From Papaver somniferum (Eukaryota; Streptophyta; Magnoliopsida; Ranunculales; Papaveraceae), in contig NC_039360.1 of assembly GCF_003573695.1 (NCBI RefSeq), forward strand, positions 63,737,911 to 63,801,910: a DNA stretch of 64,000 nucleotides, read 5' to 3'. Shown in pieces: positions 22,470 to 34,400 of this stretch. A program made the translations under genes and the position numbers. The notes under the pieces were generated by a model. The model worked only from the letters and a program-made list of their open reading frames with translations, was not told where the DNA came from and made no database searches. The first letter of the stretch is position 1. Every line of letters begins with the position of its first letter.

Positions 22470-24308
22470 TGAAAAAACGGGAGTCTAACAATCTCACCCA
22501 ATATTTCGTTTAGGCAATCTGTGTGGACAAACTCCAATATGATTTCAAAAGAATCAACTAGACATTTAGACTCAATCAATGGAAAAATATCCAAGAGTTG
22601 TATCTCAATTTCTCAAATCAATATGCAATCGAACAGATAGAAATCTGTGAGCCGTATTAATATGAAACATAACTTGGATGGTACCAAAGACCAATATCCA
22701 AGTGTCAATCAATTTATATCAACAACCAAAGGTTGGATTATCTAATTGATTGAACTACGCACAACCTGTGATATTTCAATTATATAAACAAATATAATAC
22801 TGAAAATAAATAACACAGACACCATAAATTTTGTTAACGAGGAAATCGCAAATGCAGAAAAACCCCAGGACCTAGTCAGATTTAAAGACCACACTGTATT
22901 AAGCCGCTACAGACACTAGCCTACTCCAAGTTAACTTCAGACTGGAATGTGGTTGAGCCCTATACAATCTCACACTGATCAAGGTACGGTCGTATTCCTT
23001 ACGCCTATGAATCCCAGCAGGACTCTGCGCACTTGATTCCCTTAGCTGATCTCACCCACAACTAAGAGTTGGTACGACCCAAATTCGAAGACTTGATAAA
23101 CCAATATGTCTCACACATAAAAGTCTATTGAATAGATAAATCTGTCTCCCACACAAATACCTATGAGTTTTGTTCCGTCTTTTGATATATCAAGGTGAAC
23201 ATGAACCAATTGATACACATGACTTATATTCCCGAAGAACAGCCTAGTAATATCAATCACCTCACAACAATCTTAATCGTATGGTAGCGAAACAAGATAT
23301 TGTGGAATCACAAACGATGACACGAAGATGTTTATGACTACTTTTTATCTTGCCTATAGGAGATTAAATCTCGAGAAAATCTTAGAGAAGATAGTACTCA
23401 ATACGATAGAATAAAACTAGATCAGAACACGCAACTATAGAGAAAATAGTTGGGTCTGGCTTCACAATCCTAATGAAGTGTTCAAGTCTTTAACCTATAG
23501 GGTTTTGCAAAAAAAACCTAAGGTTAAAAGGGAATCGACTCTAGTCGCAACTAGTATCATACAAGAGGTGTGGGGATTAGGTTTCCCAATTGTTAGAGTT
23601 CTCCCTTATATAGTCTTCAAATCAGTGTTTGCAATCAATGTTACCTTGGTAACAAAGCATTCAATATTCACCGTTAGATGAAAACCTGATTAGACTCAAG
23701 ATAATATCTTTCAACCATTAGATCGAACTTAGCTTACTACACACAAATGAAAAGTAACTTCATTTAGATATGAGTAACCGCACCTAAACGTGTACACCTT
23801 GTTGGCTCAACAATAGTTAACCGAAGTTAGCCATATGAACACTTTCATATCAACCTTATTCATCTTAACCATAACTAGTTCAAATGACTCAAATGAAACT
23901 AGTTCTAGAGTTGTTCAATTGTTTATATTCTCACAGAAGTATACAAGGCACAACTGAAGCAAAATCGATTTTGATTCGCTCGAGTCAATTCATGAACATT
24001 ATAGCCACAGTTTGCAAAAGATTGCATTCCTTAATATATAAATGTATTAGTTCATTAACAAAATGAATTTAGAACATAACCTACTCAAGTATGCAAACGG
24101 GTACGCATATCTAAGTGTTCGGACTTAGTTTGGGTTCGCCAGTATGCGAACGGGTACACATACCTCTAAACTCAGTTGAATTTCCGGACATGAACTTTAC
24201 GCCAGTACGCATAGGGTATGCATACTAAGTTCTCGGACTTTCATTAAACCAACCAGTACGCATACTGGTATGCATAATATGGTTCCCGGACTTGGAATAA
24301 CATGCAAC
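22470..24308 (-). repeat. 5' LTR of split Copia element, truncated
   Basis: It begins tgaaaaaacgggag (LTR 3' end, inverted) and follows the SIRE LTR order, with an inverted TATA box at 23603-23613 and four gtatgc/gtacgc palindromic blocks at about 24090-24280. The expected far end (gctctaaca) is missing; the LTR of family D begins at 24309, so it was cut by that insertion. Confidence 0.8.
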
Positions 24309-24984
24309 AGTTAGAGCATAGCTCGGTTGAACCCACCAAGCGTTGGTATGTCAAGTTTGGTTATCATATTTTAGTGAATCAAAACTCAATTAAAGAGTCG
24401 CTTGATTATGAACTAGAGACAACTTCGTATAGGTTAGGATAGAAAGATTAGGATAATGAGACATACAAGTATTACTCGAAGACTCGAAGAATGTGAAGAA
24501 GTAACAAGCTACATCGACGACATCATCCTTCCTCTTGAGGTTAGTTATATTTTTACTTGAACTGTTTCATTCGTGCTATATTGAAAACATAACTGTGAAG
24601 TTGTGAATGATTATACTTTAGTAGACATATTGTTAAGGAATTACAATACGAAGTATAACGCTTATCTTTTGAACTTCGTATATAAGACATCGACATAATT
24701 GTATGAATGCTATTGTGATTATGTGTATGGGTATGGGTGAAGATTTCGTCCTAGGAAACAATGTTTACATTCGTTTAAAGGAAGTACATTCATGAACTTG
24801 TTTTGTGAATCGAAAGGGAAATCGCTAGGCTTATTGGTATTGTTATTCGTTGTATATCTTTCGATTACCAATATGTGTGAGTTAGTAGAAACGATCATAA
24901 CTTGTTATGTATCTTGGTAAAACTAGTCACATTGCCTGACTTATGTATTGGTATGAATTTTATTAGTGTAACTGATCCTAAGTA

Positions 24985-25245
24985 ATCACCCAATAGGTAT
25001 GATTGATATTTGTAATTGGTGTGACCGATCCTAGTAATTGGTGTGACCGATCACGAAAGAATGTGTAATCAATCCTTGTAATTGGTGTAATCGGTCCTGG
25101 TAATTGGTGTAACCGATCCTGGTAACTGGTGTGATCGATCACAAGTAATACCATGAGAATATGGTAACCGGTCATGGTAATTGATGTAACCAATTTGGTA
25201 ACTGATGTAACCGGTCCCAATAACCATATTAAGGTAAAACCGATC
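24985..25245. repeat. tandem 20-25-bp repeats in D LTR
   Basis: About ten units of the form ggtgtaaccgatcctggtaatt follow each other with point changes. The same array appears inverted at about 27280-27525, and a shorter one lies at 48250-48360. The open frames through it are repeat artefacts. Confidence 0.8.
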
Positions 25246-25578
25246 CTTGTGTTTGGTAGAACCTAAACCCATGATTAGTGTGTTTATTGATCAATCACAT
25301 AGTTCTTGGTAATCAGATGAACCAGTTCTAAACTTGTTTGGAAGCGTGGTATAATCGGTTCCAAGATTATAAATATGAAAGAGGATTTACAAAGAAATAA
25401 GATGCCGACATACTTTGAACATGTTCAGTAACTCTTATCTTTTATTGTTCAAAGATATTCCTTAATAACTCAAGGAGATCCCAGACCTAAATAAGTTGAG
25501 AATCTTTTACTTAAGGTTGTTAATTTTATATGCTTTTAATTACCGGCAATTAAAATGCATATCTCTGGAAAATAAAAA

Positions 25579-26710
25579 GAGTTATTTTATAAAAGGGTCG
25601 TATGTTTAGTATGTAATTAGGGTCTGGGTCGTAAAAGATACAGTTGATGCATTAGGGTCCTAGACTAACCAAAGAACGTTATAAAATTGTTAGGTGATTT
25701 TCTATATTTCTCCAAACATCGTGACCTTCGGTTGACTGTTTCTGACTGTTAGAAATTGTCAAAAACGTAAAATAAAGTGAGTTACCTGGTTACAACAACA
25801 TGCCAATTTTTTCTCGACCAGTTGGAAACATTACCAAGAAAAACGAAAACCATATCTAGCAATGAACATTTTGCATAACCCATCATCAAACACCACTTTC
25901 TCCCGTATCTGTCGATTCCCTCCAACAAACACAGTTATTTTCCACCACTAATCATCAGTAGTTCTTGATTCCCAAACCCAAATGGGCATCATTTTTATTT
26001 TCAGAATATCTATAAGAGTTTTTGTCCAAAAATATAAATAGCTACAAGAGTAACATCAGAATTTGATAGTGATTGCTTATCATTCCTTAATAGACTACCA
26101 TGTAAGGTGTTTGATGACCTTGTCAAATTCATGCTATCTTTCTCAAATAGTAAGAATGGTGAAATCTCTGGTCCTTAAATTTGATTTAGAATGCTTTTGC
26201 GAAGAGTTCTTTTAATGGCGTGGAGAAGTTGAGTTTTAGAGCTTCTCAGGATATTAAGGTATATGTATTTTGCCACCGTATCTTAATTTGATGAGATTGG
26301 TAAGTTTGTGTTGAAATTTGAGGTGATTTCATTGGTTTGTATTGAGAAATGAGAAATGTAGCCCAAATTTAAATTGTGTTATTATTAATTTGTGAACAGA
26401 TTTTGTATTTAATGTGAGTTGTAGAAACTGGATTATTGAATTCATTCGATTATGATAAGTGCTTGATAAACTTTCGATTGTGCATAATGCACGACAAGTG
26501 CTTGATAAAATTTCTGAAGGAACATAGTTAAGTTCTCAGGAAAGGTTAAGATATAGTGTCATTTAACTACTTTGACAAGGGCATTTTGGTAAAAATTTAG
26601 ATGGTCAAACTAGTCTTTGGTCAGTCTACGACCCATATGCATCAACTGCATCTTTTACGACCCAGACCCTAATTACATACTAAACATCCGACCCTTTTAC
26701 AAAATAACTC
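25579..26710. mobile_element. Mutator-like DNA element, non-autonomous
   Basis: The ends are inverted repeats of about 97 bp (25579-25675 and 26614-26710) with roughly seven mismatches by eye, starting GAGTTATTTT. They are flanked by a perfect 9-bp duplication, aaataaaaa, at 25570-25578 and 26711-26719. Long terminal inverted repeats plus a 9-bp duplication are the hallmark of the Mutator superfamily. The homologous D LTR at 48660-48700 lacks this segment and shows one uninterrupted aaaaattgg, which confirms the insertion. No transposase is encoded in the 1132 bp. The interior has no clear ORF, but it has a more gene-like middle (about 26040-26330) that could be captured sequence. Confidence 0.9.
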
Positions 26711-26878
26711 AAATAAAAATTGGTAATGTGCATTTACTAATTGGATATTTTCTAGTAGGATTTCGGTTAATATTGGGCAGAGCATTTCTAGGAGTCATGA
26801 AAACCGAATTTGGAAATATATTGCATATCTTGAGAATATTTTCGGTTTTGGAAATTCCTTGGTGTCCAAACTTCCTTG

Positions 26879-26890
26879 GTATATAAATAC
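26879..26890 (+). promoter_or_regulatory. TATA box of D LTR
   Basis: The motif gtatataaatac lies in a block conserved at 60514-60522 (ctataaata) in the other D LTR. It is the likely core promoter of this LTR family. Confidence 0.6.
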
Positions 26891-27268
26891 CCAAGTTTGC
26901 ATTTCGAGCAAACTATCCTAAGAGCCAGCAAGACTACCTTGTTGTGTTGTTACTGGTGGAGTCGTTTATTCGGAGAGGAAAGCACCCTAATTAGGCGAAA
27001 TCTCTTACGACCGCTCATTTAAAGACTTCTTTGGGATCAAGAATCTCTACGAGTACCGTTGGTGGGAAACTAGATAATTGCAGTATTATTAGTTTTCGAT
27101 TTGATTTGATTGAATAACGGCTGTTGAACTTTGATTGCACCTGGTTTGTTTATTCTTGAGAATCTTCTCTTCTGATATAAGATTCACTCAGACTAGATCG
27201 AAGTATCGACGGGATCTTTAGAACTGTTTGTAGATTTAAAGACGTCTTGTGATAATCCATTGTTAACA

Positions 27269-28227
27269 CAAGGATCGGTTCTACCTTAATATGGTTACTG
27301 GGACCGGTTACATCAGTTACCAGGATCGGTTACATCAATTACCAGAATCGGTTACCATATTCTCATGGTATTACTTGTGATCGGTTACACAAGTCACTAG
27401 GATCGGTTACACCAATTACTAGGACTGGTTACGCCAATTACAAGGATCGATTACACAACTCTTGTGTGATCGGTCACACCAATAACAAATATCGATCATA
27501 CCATCTTAGGTGATTACTTAGGATCGGTTACACTAATAAAAGTCATACGAATACATAAGTCAGGCACTGTGATTAGTTTTACCAAGATACATAACAAATT
27601 ATGATCGGTTCTACTAACTCACACATATTGGTAATCCAAAGATATGCAATGAATAACAATACCAATAAGCCTAGCGATTTCCCTTTCGATTCATAAAACA
27701 AGTTCATGAATGTACTTCCTTTAAACAAGTGTAAAAATTATTTCCTAGGATGAAATCTTCACCTTTACCCATACACATAATCACAATAACATTCGTACGA
27801 TTATGTCGATGTCTTATATACGAAGTTCAAAAGATAAGCGTTATACTTCGTATCCTAATTCCTTAACACTATGATCATATGATCATGTCTTACTACTAGA
27901 GTATAATCATTCAAAGCTTCGCAGTTATGTTTTCAATATAGCACGACTTGAAAGATACGTTAGGAATGAAATAGTTCAAGCCAAAATATTACTAACCTCA
28001 AGAGGAAGGATGATGTCGTCGTTGTAGCTTGTTAATTCTTCACATTCTTCAAGTATTCGAGTAATACTTGTATGTCTCATAATCCTAGTCTTTTTAGCCT
28101 AACCTATGCGAAGTTGTCTCTAGTACATAATCAAGCGACTCTTTAAATGAGTTTTGATTCACTAAAATATGACAACCAAACTTGACATACCAACGCTTGG
28201 TGGGTTCAACCGATCTATCCTATAACA
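27269..28227 (-). repeat. family-D LTR fragment, inverted
   Basis: This is the reverse complement of the first ~940 bp of the D LTR (24309-25245), ending in cctataaca, the inverted LTR start. A polypurine tract follows at 28228, so it is the 3' LTR of a minus-strand D element, truncated at 27269 where it meets the plus-strand D LTR head-on. Confidence 0.8.
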
Positions 28228-29364
28228 ATCTCCCCCTTTTTCAATTTTAGTGATAAAACTCTTAATACATATGGATAAACAAATTACAAGAATTCATTAC
28301 ACATACGCTTGATTCCAAGTTTCAACAACACAATAACCTGTATGCATTCAATCCATAAATGTCGTTGATATTTGAATAACAAAGCTAATACTCCCCCTAA
28401 AGTTAAGATAGGTATATTTTCAATCCGAACATCTTTGTTATTCCTCTTTTGTGGTTAAGATAACTACAATAGCAATATGATATGTTGCTCCCCCTTAGTC
28501 AATTCTTTACGCTTTCGTTAGATATAAACGTTTAAGCACAATTGTCCTTTCCTTAGTGATTACAAATCACTTGTTTACTCCATATATTTCTCCATCTTTT
28601 TGTCACAAAATGACAAAGGTTCAAGCAAATAAAGGACAAACCGAAAGGATCTTACAAATCTAAAAGACTTGTACAACCTATAAGAGTTAAGCACGAAGAT
28701 TTCACATACCATTTTAGATAACCAATATCAAAGTTAATACTCTTGACCAGAATCACATCCTTTGAGATCATCCTCAACCATAGGGTTAACTTCATCTTTG
28801 GGAACAGATTCCATGGAGTTCCTTTCATAAGAATAAAGAACCACATATAAGACTTATATATGTTCGTGAGTACCCTAGCTGGAAACCCTAAAGTTTCTTG
28901 AGGAGACATGGACGTTCGTGGGCCAGCCACAGAACAAATGGCCCAAAATAGGAAAACTGCATACCTTGTTGCTTTTAAAGATTCTCTATCTTCAAACGAT
29001 CATAGTAACAAAAGAAAGAAGTACTAACAACAAAACATCATAAGATATACAAACTGGAGAAAAACAGCACAATACTTGAGCATCTCACAAATCCTCATTC
29101 TTGTATCTCTCAAGTTAGACACAAGAATAGACATTCTGTTATTAGGTAGTAGAGGGAGACATAGTCTCACCATAGGTTCTAAGAGAATAACAGTTATTTC
29201 CTCCAGGATATCTGAATTTAGCATTTCTTGTCCTTCCTTGGCAGTTTCCAGAAACGAGAGAACGTCTCACAGTCCTTCTGGGAATCACAGGTGAGGAAAC
29301 TTTCTGATAACAAAGTCTAGGACATCAAGAAATAGGTTCTAGGGGATTTTCCGAAATTGGTCTT
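28228..29364 (-). mobile_element. 3' internal region of minus-strand D element
   Basis: The minus-strand polypurine tract at 28228-28243 abuts the LTR. Further inverted G-rich tracts occur at about 28390-28400 and 28487-28498, as in the SIRE elements. Upstream (28650-29225) two short frames lie in the same phase but are separated by stops, and I recognise no domain. The right border at 29364 is the insertion point of the Tat-lineage element; host sequence resumes at 37907. Confidence 0.55.
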
Positions 29365-29834
29365 TGTAGTTGCAGGAAATCCTACACTACACCCCTCACA
29401 AGATTTCATTAACATTCAACTCATTTTAGATTAACAATCTTAATTTTATTGATGAATCTTTGAACAATCTTACAAGAGAAGATAAAGGAATCAAGAATAA
29501 CCACTGCTTTGGATTTTCTCTCTCCTATTTACTTGCTTCTCACTCGGAAAAGATCTCTCCCCTTTCCTTTACAACTGAATGGCTATTTATAGGGAATTAC
29601 ATAGTGGATGATAGCTAATCTGTCCTTTATTTTCGGATATGGCTTGCGACATTCTCGCAACCTTACAAATGTTAATCTCGCAAACTCTCTAATTTTCGCA
29701 GGACCATCACATTTTTCTCATGATTTAGCTGACGTCGTTTATTATGTCATTTCTGAAATTGTTCTGCGACACTGTTGTGTTATGTGGTTGATAATTTCGC
29801 TGAGGCATTATTGCTGCGAGATTCTGATCCTACA
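29365..29834 (-). repeat. 3' LTR of Tat-lineage element
   Basis: It is 470 bp with tgtagttgcagg at its left end and gatcctaca at its right. An inverted TATA box (ctatttatag) lies at 29583-29592. Confidence 0.9.
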
Positions 29835-30040
29835 TATTGCCTCTTCTCATATCTTCTCTGCGAAGTAGGGAACGATGTGAGAAATGCCGCAACTGTCCAT
29901 CTCTTCATATTCTGCATTTATCACACGTATCCTTTCTTCCATCTATTTCTTGACACGTCTTCTGTAACCGCTGCTTTTCAACCGCTCACGTCTTTTTGTA
30001 TTAATGGTGTTTATTTCTTTAAGTAAAAAAAAAATCTTCT

Positions 30041-30049
30041 CTATATATT
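30041..30049 (+). promoter_or_regulatory. candidate TATA box of antisense gene
   Basis: ctatatatt lies about 240 bp upstream of the plus-strand ATG at 30285, followed by a CT-rich stretch typical of plant 5' leaders. Confidence 0.4.
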
Positions 30050-30284
30050 CTTCTTACTCTTCTTCACATTTTCTTTTTACTTTCTCTTCTCTTTTTATTC
30101 TCTCATCTCTGCAACTTTATTGTTCTTCCATAAATTCTGCCATTGCAACTTTTTCTTCTTTCTTCTTCTTTTAATCTTTTTAATTTCTTCTTCATCTCCA
30201 TACTGTTCCCTCTGTAGATCTTCACTGTTCGTAACTTTCTTCCTTTTTGATTTTTACGAATTAATCTTCATGCTGGTGTTTTCC

Positions 30285-31882
30285 ATGGATTCATCGAGGT
30301 TAGTTTTCTTTTTTCTTTCTCATGGGTTTTGCTGAAATTGATCTTGCTTACTGCTTTATTTGATGATGCTGCTTATGTGATTCCCATACTGTTGTTATTT
30401 CAGCAAAAACGCCTCTAACACCAAATTTACGGTTCAGAACCCTAATATTCCCAAATCGCAACATAAGATTGTTTTAAACAAAAGAAAGTCTGTGAATCAG
30501 AAGGTAGTAAGAAACATTATTCTTTTCTAATAACAATATTGTTGCCTCTGTTTCTTATCTGGATTGTAATTCGCAGGGTGATAAGGATGCCAACAAACCT
30601 CTCAAGAAATCTCGCCACCTTAAAACCGTTGAAACCTCTGTTCCATTCCACTTACTTATCTCTTCTAAATCTCCTGCGACATCTTCGCAAGTTAAACCAT
30701 TATCTCCAATTCGCTAAAAGACTGCCTCAGATTTCATTTCTTCAACTGACCTTTCAATAATTGAAACCCCCCTTATTAATCCTTCTGTGAATGAAACTTC
30801 TTCTCCTCCTATTGATAATGTTTCTCAACCTTCTATCATTGCCAGTTCTCTACCTGAGCCTCATCCTTTTTCGAAAGAAACCGTGGAAGGAATAGATATT
30901 GCTTTCAAAGTTTTGTCTGAAGTCCTGGATGATGGCAAGAAGTCTCCCATTGATCCTGTCAAGTCTGGTATTTGCGAAATTCTGAGTAAGTATTTTGGCT
31001 CTGACAGATGTGCTTCGCAAACAGCTTTGAAAAAAGAGTGTAATACTCTTCGTCTCGAAAATCAAAAGCTCCAGAATGTTTCGCTGGATCGCGACAATCT
31101 TCGCAAGAAGAATGATGAACTGAGAGGTATGATTTCCTTATCTGTGTCTTCAATTTACCTTTCTAATTATTTTATCCTTTCCATATTTAATTATCCTTGA
31201 AATCCCTCTTTCGCATGTTAATCCTTAAACCAGAAACGAATAATGGAGAGATATCAATTTGAATCTATTGTTGAAGAAACCTGTGTTGATAAGAGATTTT
31301 GATGGATCAATATAACCAATTAGATAACCTCTATTCATACTATGTTGATCATATAAATAATCTTACCAATGAAAATACTCAATTGGTTCGGAGGCAAGAT
31401 TTATTAAGTAATGAAATATCTCGCCTCTCTTATTCTTTAACTAAAGCTAATCTAGGGATGAAATCTTTATCAGATGAGAATAAAACTCTATCTCAAGAGA
31501 AGCGAATTTGTTTAAATAAGATGGCGATATCTTCGCAACAACTTAGCATCCTCCATAAAGTATGTGATGACCAAGAACAATCTCTTCGCTCTTTGAGAAA
31601 TGAACTTAAAGAAGTAACAAAGTCATCTATCGCTGAAAGAGATACACTCATTCAAGGTAGAATAGCTTTAAGTGTAAAGGTGAATCAACTTAAAGAACAA
31701 TATTCCAAATTAGAAGAATCTTATTCTTCTCTTGCGAATCAACTTAAAGAACAATAGTCCCTCGCAAAGGAATTATTGTTGGTGAAGATCAGAATCGAAA
31801 TGAAGAAGAGGTTGGCGATAATGAGAACATTGGCGAAGAGCGTCCATTATCTCCTTATACTGGAATTAATACTGAAACATGA
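30285..31882 (+). pseudogene. antisense spliced coiled-coil gene inside Tat-lineage element
   Basis: I infer four exons from splice signals and frame: 30285-30298, 30404-30503, 30577-31126 and 31234 onward. The introns are 30299-30403, 30504-30576 and 31127-31233, all GT...AG. The first two junctions join in frame. The N-terminus is Lys/Arg-rich (KKSRHLK), followed by a Ser/Pro-rich section. A helical charged stretch at the end of exon 3 leads into a long coiled coil (31299-31757, with repeats such as NQLKEQYSKLEESYSSL). The tail is acidic (GEDQNRNEEEVGDNENIGEE) and ends at TGA 31880-31882. In-frame breaks are TAA at 30715-30717, TGA at 31260-31262 and a frame change near 31755, so this copy is decayed. 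Antisense extra ORFs between pol and the 3' LTR are known in Tat-lineage elements. The function is unknown. Confidence 0.6.
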
Positions 31883-33214
31883 GTTTCTTATCTAGTTATA
31901 TCTTCTTGAATTGTTTCATCTTTATTATTTCTTGCGAATAATATTCTTCAACCAACTTTGGAATTAATTTTCTCTTTTAGTATTTTGCTGGCGAGAAAGA
32001 TAATGCCTCTTGTTTACTGATTCCCATACTTGCCTCTCATTATCTTTCTTGCGATAAATGATCTGTTATGAATACTTATAAATATTTTGTTTTGTCATGT
32101 GGTCTTATTTTTCCTTCCTAATTAAAGGTCTTATTATGCCACCTCTTGTCATTGCGACAAAATCGCATGACGTCCTTGCACTTTCATCCAAAAACCCATT
32201 GATCTTGCCTTAACTTTTTCTTTTGTATTATTGCCTCTTCAGGAATGTTGCGACAATATGATAGGCCTAAATATTCTTGCGAAAATAAAGCCCCATTACA
32301 TTTCCGTCTTGCGACAAAATCGCAGGATGTCTTCGCACTTTCATGCGAAAACCCATTGATCTCGTCTTATCTTTTTCTCTAGTATTATTGACTCTTCAAG
32401 ATTGTTGCACAAATATGACAATCCTTAATACCCTTGCGAGTAAAAAGCCTCATGACATTTGCGTCTTAAGACACTTATCAGCTCCCTAATGGAGGGTGCT
32501 ACCCTTATCTCCCCCCTGGTTGCCCCTTCAAGGAGGCGTACTTCTACCACACAAGGTTAGCTCCTCCCATCCAGTCGTAACAACAACCAGTTGTTTTCGC
32601 ATCCTCTTATCCCTTTTACCTATAGGGTTTATGGTTACGAGACTGCACCCTAAGTGGGGTTTTCTTCGGGCTGAGTGCAGTATAATCCAAGACTTGTCAA
32701 GAATGGCAAGGTACGCTCCAGACGCCCATGGCACTCTTGACTCAACCGTGTACCTCGGCGCCTTGGTCAGATTCTGCACTCCTTGGGAGAGTCCTTATTA
32801 CCTTAGTCGCCCAACCTAAGTCATATGCTTAAGCTGAGAATCCAAGGTGCCTCTCCCGGATGGGCTATATTGACCCCAAATCTCCATGACTCAGGTTCCG
32901 GTGGCGGTGTAGCCTTTCCCTGAGCCATGCAACAGGTACCCCCTTATATGACGTACTTTAGGTCTTACATTTGCCTCTTGCGAAATTTTATTCGTGAACT
33001 AGGGTGTACACCATAAAGGTTCGCCCCTTTCTTTTATGTCATTGTTCTATGATTATCTCTGCGAAAGTTTCGCACATCATGATCTTGTTTTGATATGAAT
33101 AATCTCGCAACTATTCTTTCAGAATCCATAACTTCTCAAAGCTTCTTACGGATAATATCTTTTTAAGTACAATCTGTTCCATGGTCTGTCAAGTCTATGA
33201 CCAACATCTCTACC
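31883..33214 (-). other. non-coding region between integrase and antisense gene
   Basis: There is no supported coding sequence. A markedly GC-richer block at about 32470-32950 (starting near agctccctaatggagggtgc) contrasts with the AT-rich surroundings. Frames open on both strands there, but I recognise neither. Confidence 0.5.
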
Positions 33215-34400
33215 TTATGGATCCATTAATTTATAAGCTCCTGTTCCAACTATCTCCTTAATGATGTAAGGTCCATCCCATTTTTTCACTAACTTTCCAC
33301 CATTTTCTCGCTGATATATTGGTGTCTCTCGCAGAACTAAATCTCCTGGTTGGAATTCCCGTACTTTGACACGTTTATTATATTCTCGGGCTAATCTTCG
33401 TTGATAATTCTCCATATGTTGTAAATCTCTTTCTCTTTTTTCTTATAATTCATCAAGTTTGCTTAAGATCAAACCCGCACTAAGATTTTTCTCCCAAGAT
33501 TCTCTCTTTGTTGTCGGAATAACAACTTCTATTGGTAACACCGCTTCAACTCCGTATGTTAAACAAAAAGGTGACATTCCAGTAGCTTCTCTTCTAGTTG
33601 TATTATAAGCCCATACTGCATTGTGTACTTGTTCGCACCATGCTCTATGATGTCCTTTTAATTTCTTCTTTAATATATCTGCAATTGTTTTGTTTGTTGC
33701 CTCTGCCTGCCCATTAGCTTGTGGATACAAAGGAGTAGACTTTCCACATTTTATCTTAAATGCATTAAGTAACATTTCTATGTTCTGTCCTTCAAACTGT
33801 TTCCCATTATCAGATACCAACTGCGCAGGAATTCCGAATCTGCAAATGATATTTTCGAATATGAATGTAAAGATATCTTTGTCGCGAATATGTTGTACTG
33901 CCTTCACTTCTGTCCATTTTATGAAATAATCTGTTGCGACTATTAAGTATCTTCTTTGTCCAGATCCTGGTAAAAATGGCCCCACAATATCTAAGCCCCA
34001 CTTTCCAAAAGGCCACACACTGGTTGAAGATGACAATGGTGCTCCAGGTGCATGTATTTTCTTTCCATGCCGCTGACAATCTTCGCAACTTCTTGATATT
34101 TGTTTTGCATCTTCGTGCATGTATGGCCAGTAATATCCTTGCATTTTTGCTCTATGTGCCAAAGATCTTCCCCCGCTATGATTTCCAGCATCCCCACTAT
34201 GTAACATTTTTAGCACCTTTTCTCCTTCTTCTCGTGTCAAACATCTGAGTGATGGTCCATTAAAGGATTTTCGGTATAACAGCCCATCTCTTAATTCATA
34301 ATTTGTTACGCGGCTTTTTAACTTGTGTGCTTCCAATCTATTTCTTGGTGTTTCTCCTTTCGCCAAATATGCATGAAGTTTTGTTCTCCAATCTGCGATA
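33215..34400 (-). pseudogene. pol: Tat-lineage integrase
   Basis: Integrase inserts the cDNA copy into the genome. It has an HHCC zinc motif (HSGDAGNH ... CEDC), then the catalytic core with Asp in KWGLDIVGPF, Asp in VSDNGKQFEG and Glu in NGQAEATNK, all three present. A conserved block WAYNTTRREATGMSPF leads to a C-terminal part (GDLVLRETPIY, then KWDGPYIIKEIVGTGAYKL) in a shifted frame at 33215-33415. The core frame runs without a stop from 34732 to 33443. The stop at 33443-33445 and the change of frame before 33415 separate the tail. Confidence 0.9.

Larger units (their letters stand above)
24309..27268 (+). repeat. family-D SIRE-like LTR, plus orientation, 3' truncated
   Basis: It starts AGTTAGAGCATAGCTCGG, equivalent to TGTTATAGGATAGATCGG read inverted from 28227, and resembles the other SIRE LTR starts. 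It can be followed, with one 1.1-kb insertion (25579-26710), to gataatccattgttaaca at 27268. The second D copy at 60504-61049 continues past that point. The TATA box is at 26879-26890. No coding sequence is visible. Confidence 0.7.

Noticed and set aside
24978..25220. Open frame through tandem repeats, and the thought that the array might be a CRISPR-like repeat array
   Set aside because: Units are contiguous and degenerate, with no unique spacers of constant length, and the context is a plant LTR.
26617..26886. Open frame crossing the right end of the Mutator-like element
   Set aside because: It runs from the inverted repeat across the target duplication into LTR sequence, so it cannot be one gene.
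28652..28930. Open frame of 92 codons at the D element 3' end
   Set aside because: No recognisable motif, no matching frame in the other SIRE elements, and stops separate it from the neighbouring frame at 29024-29224.
30787..31757. Plus-strand coiled-coil frames as part of a host gene
   Set aside because: They lie wholly between the LTRs of one Tat element, in the place where this lineage is known to carry antisense ORFs, so they belong to the element.
32528..32779. Minus-strand frame in the GC-rich block as a gene
   Set aside because: GC-rich sequence lowers stop frequency on both strands; without a comparison there is no reason to prefer either strand. It is kept only as a finding.
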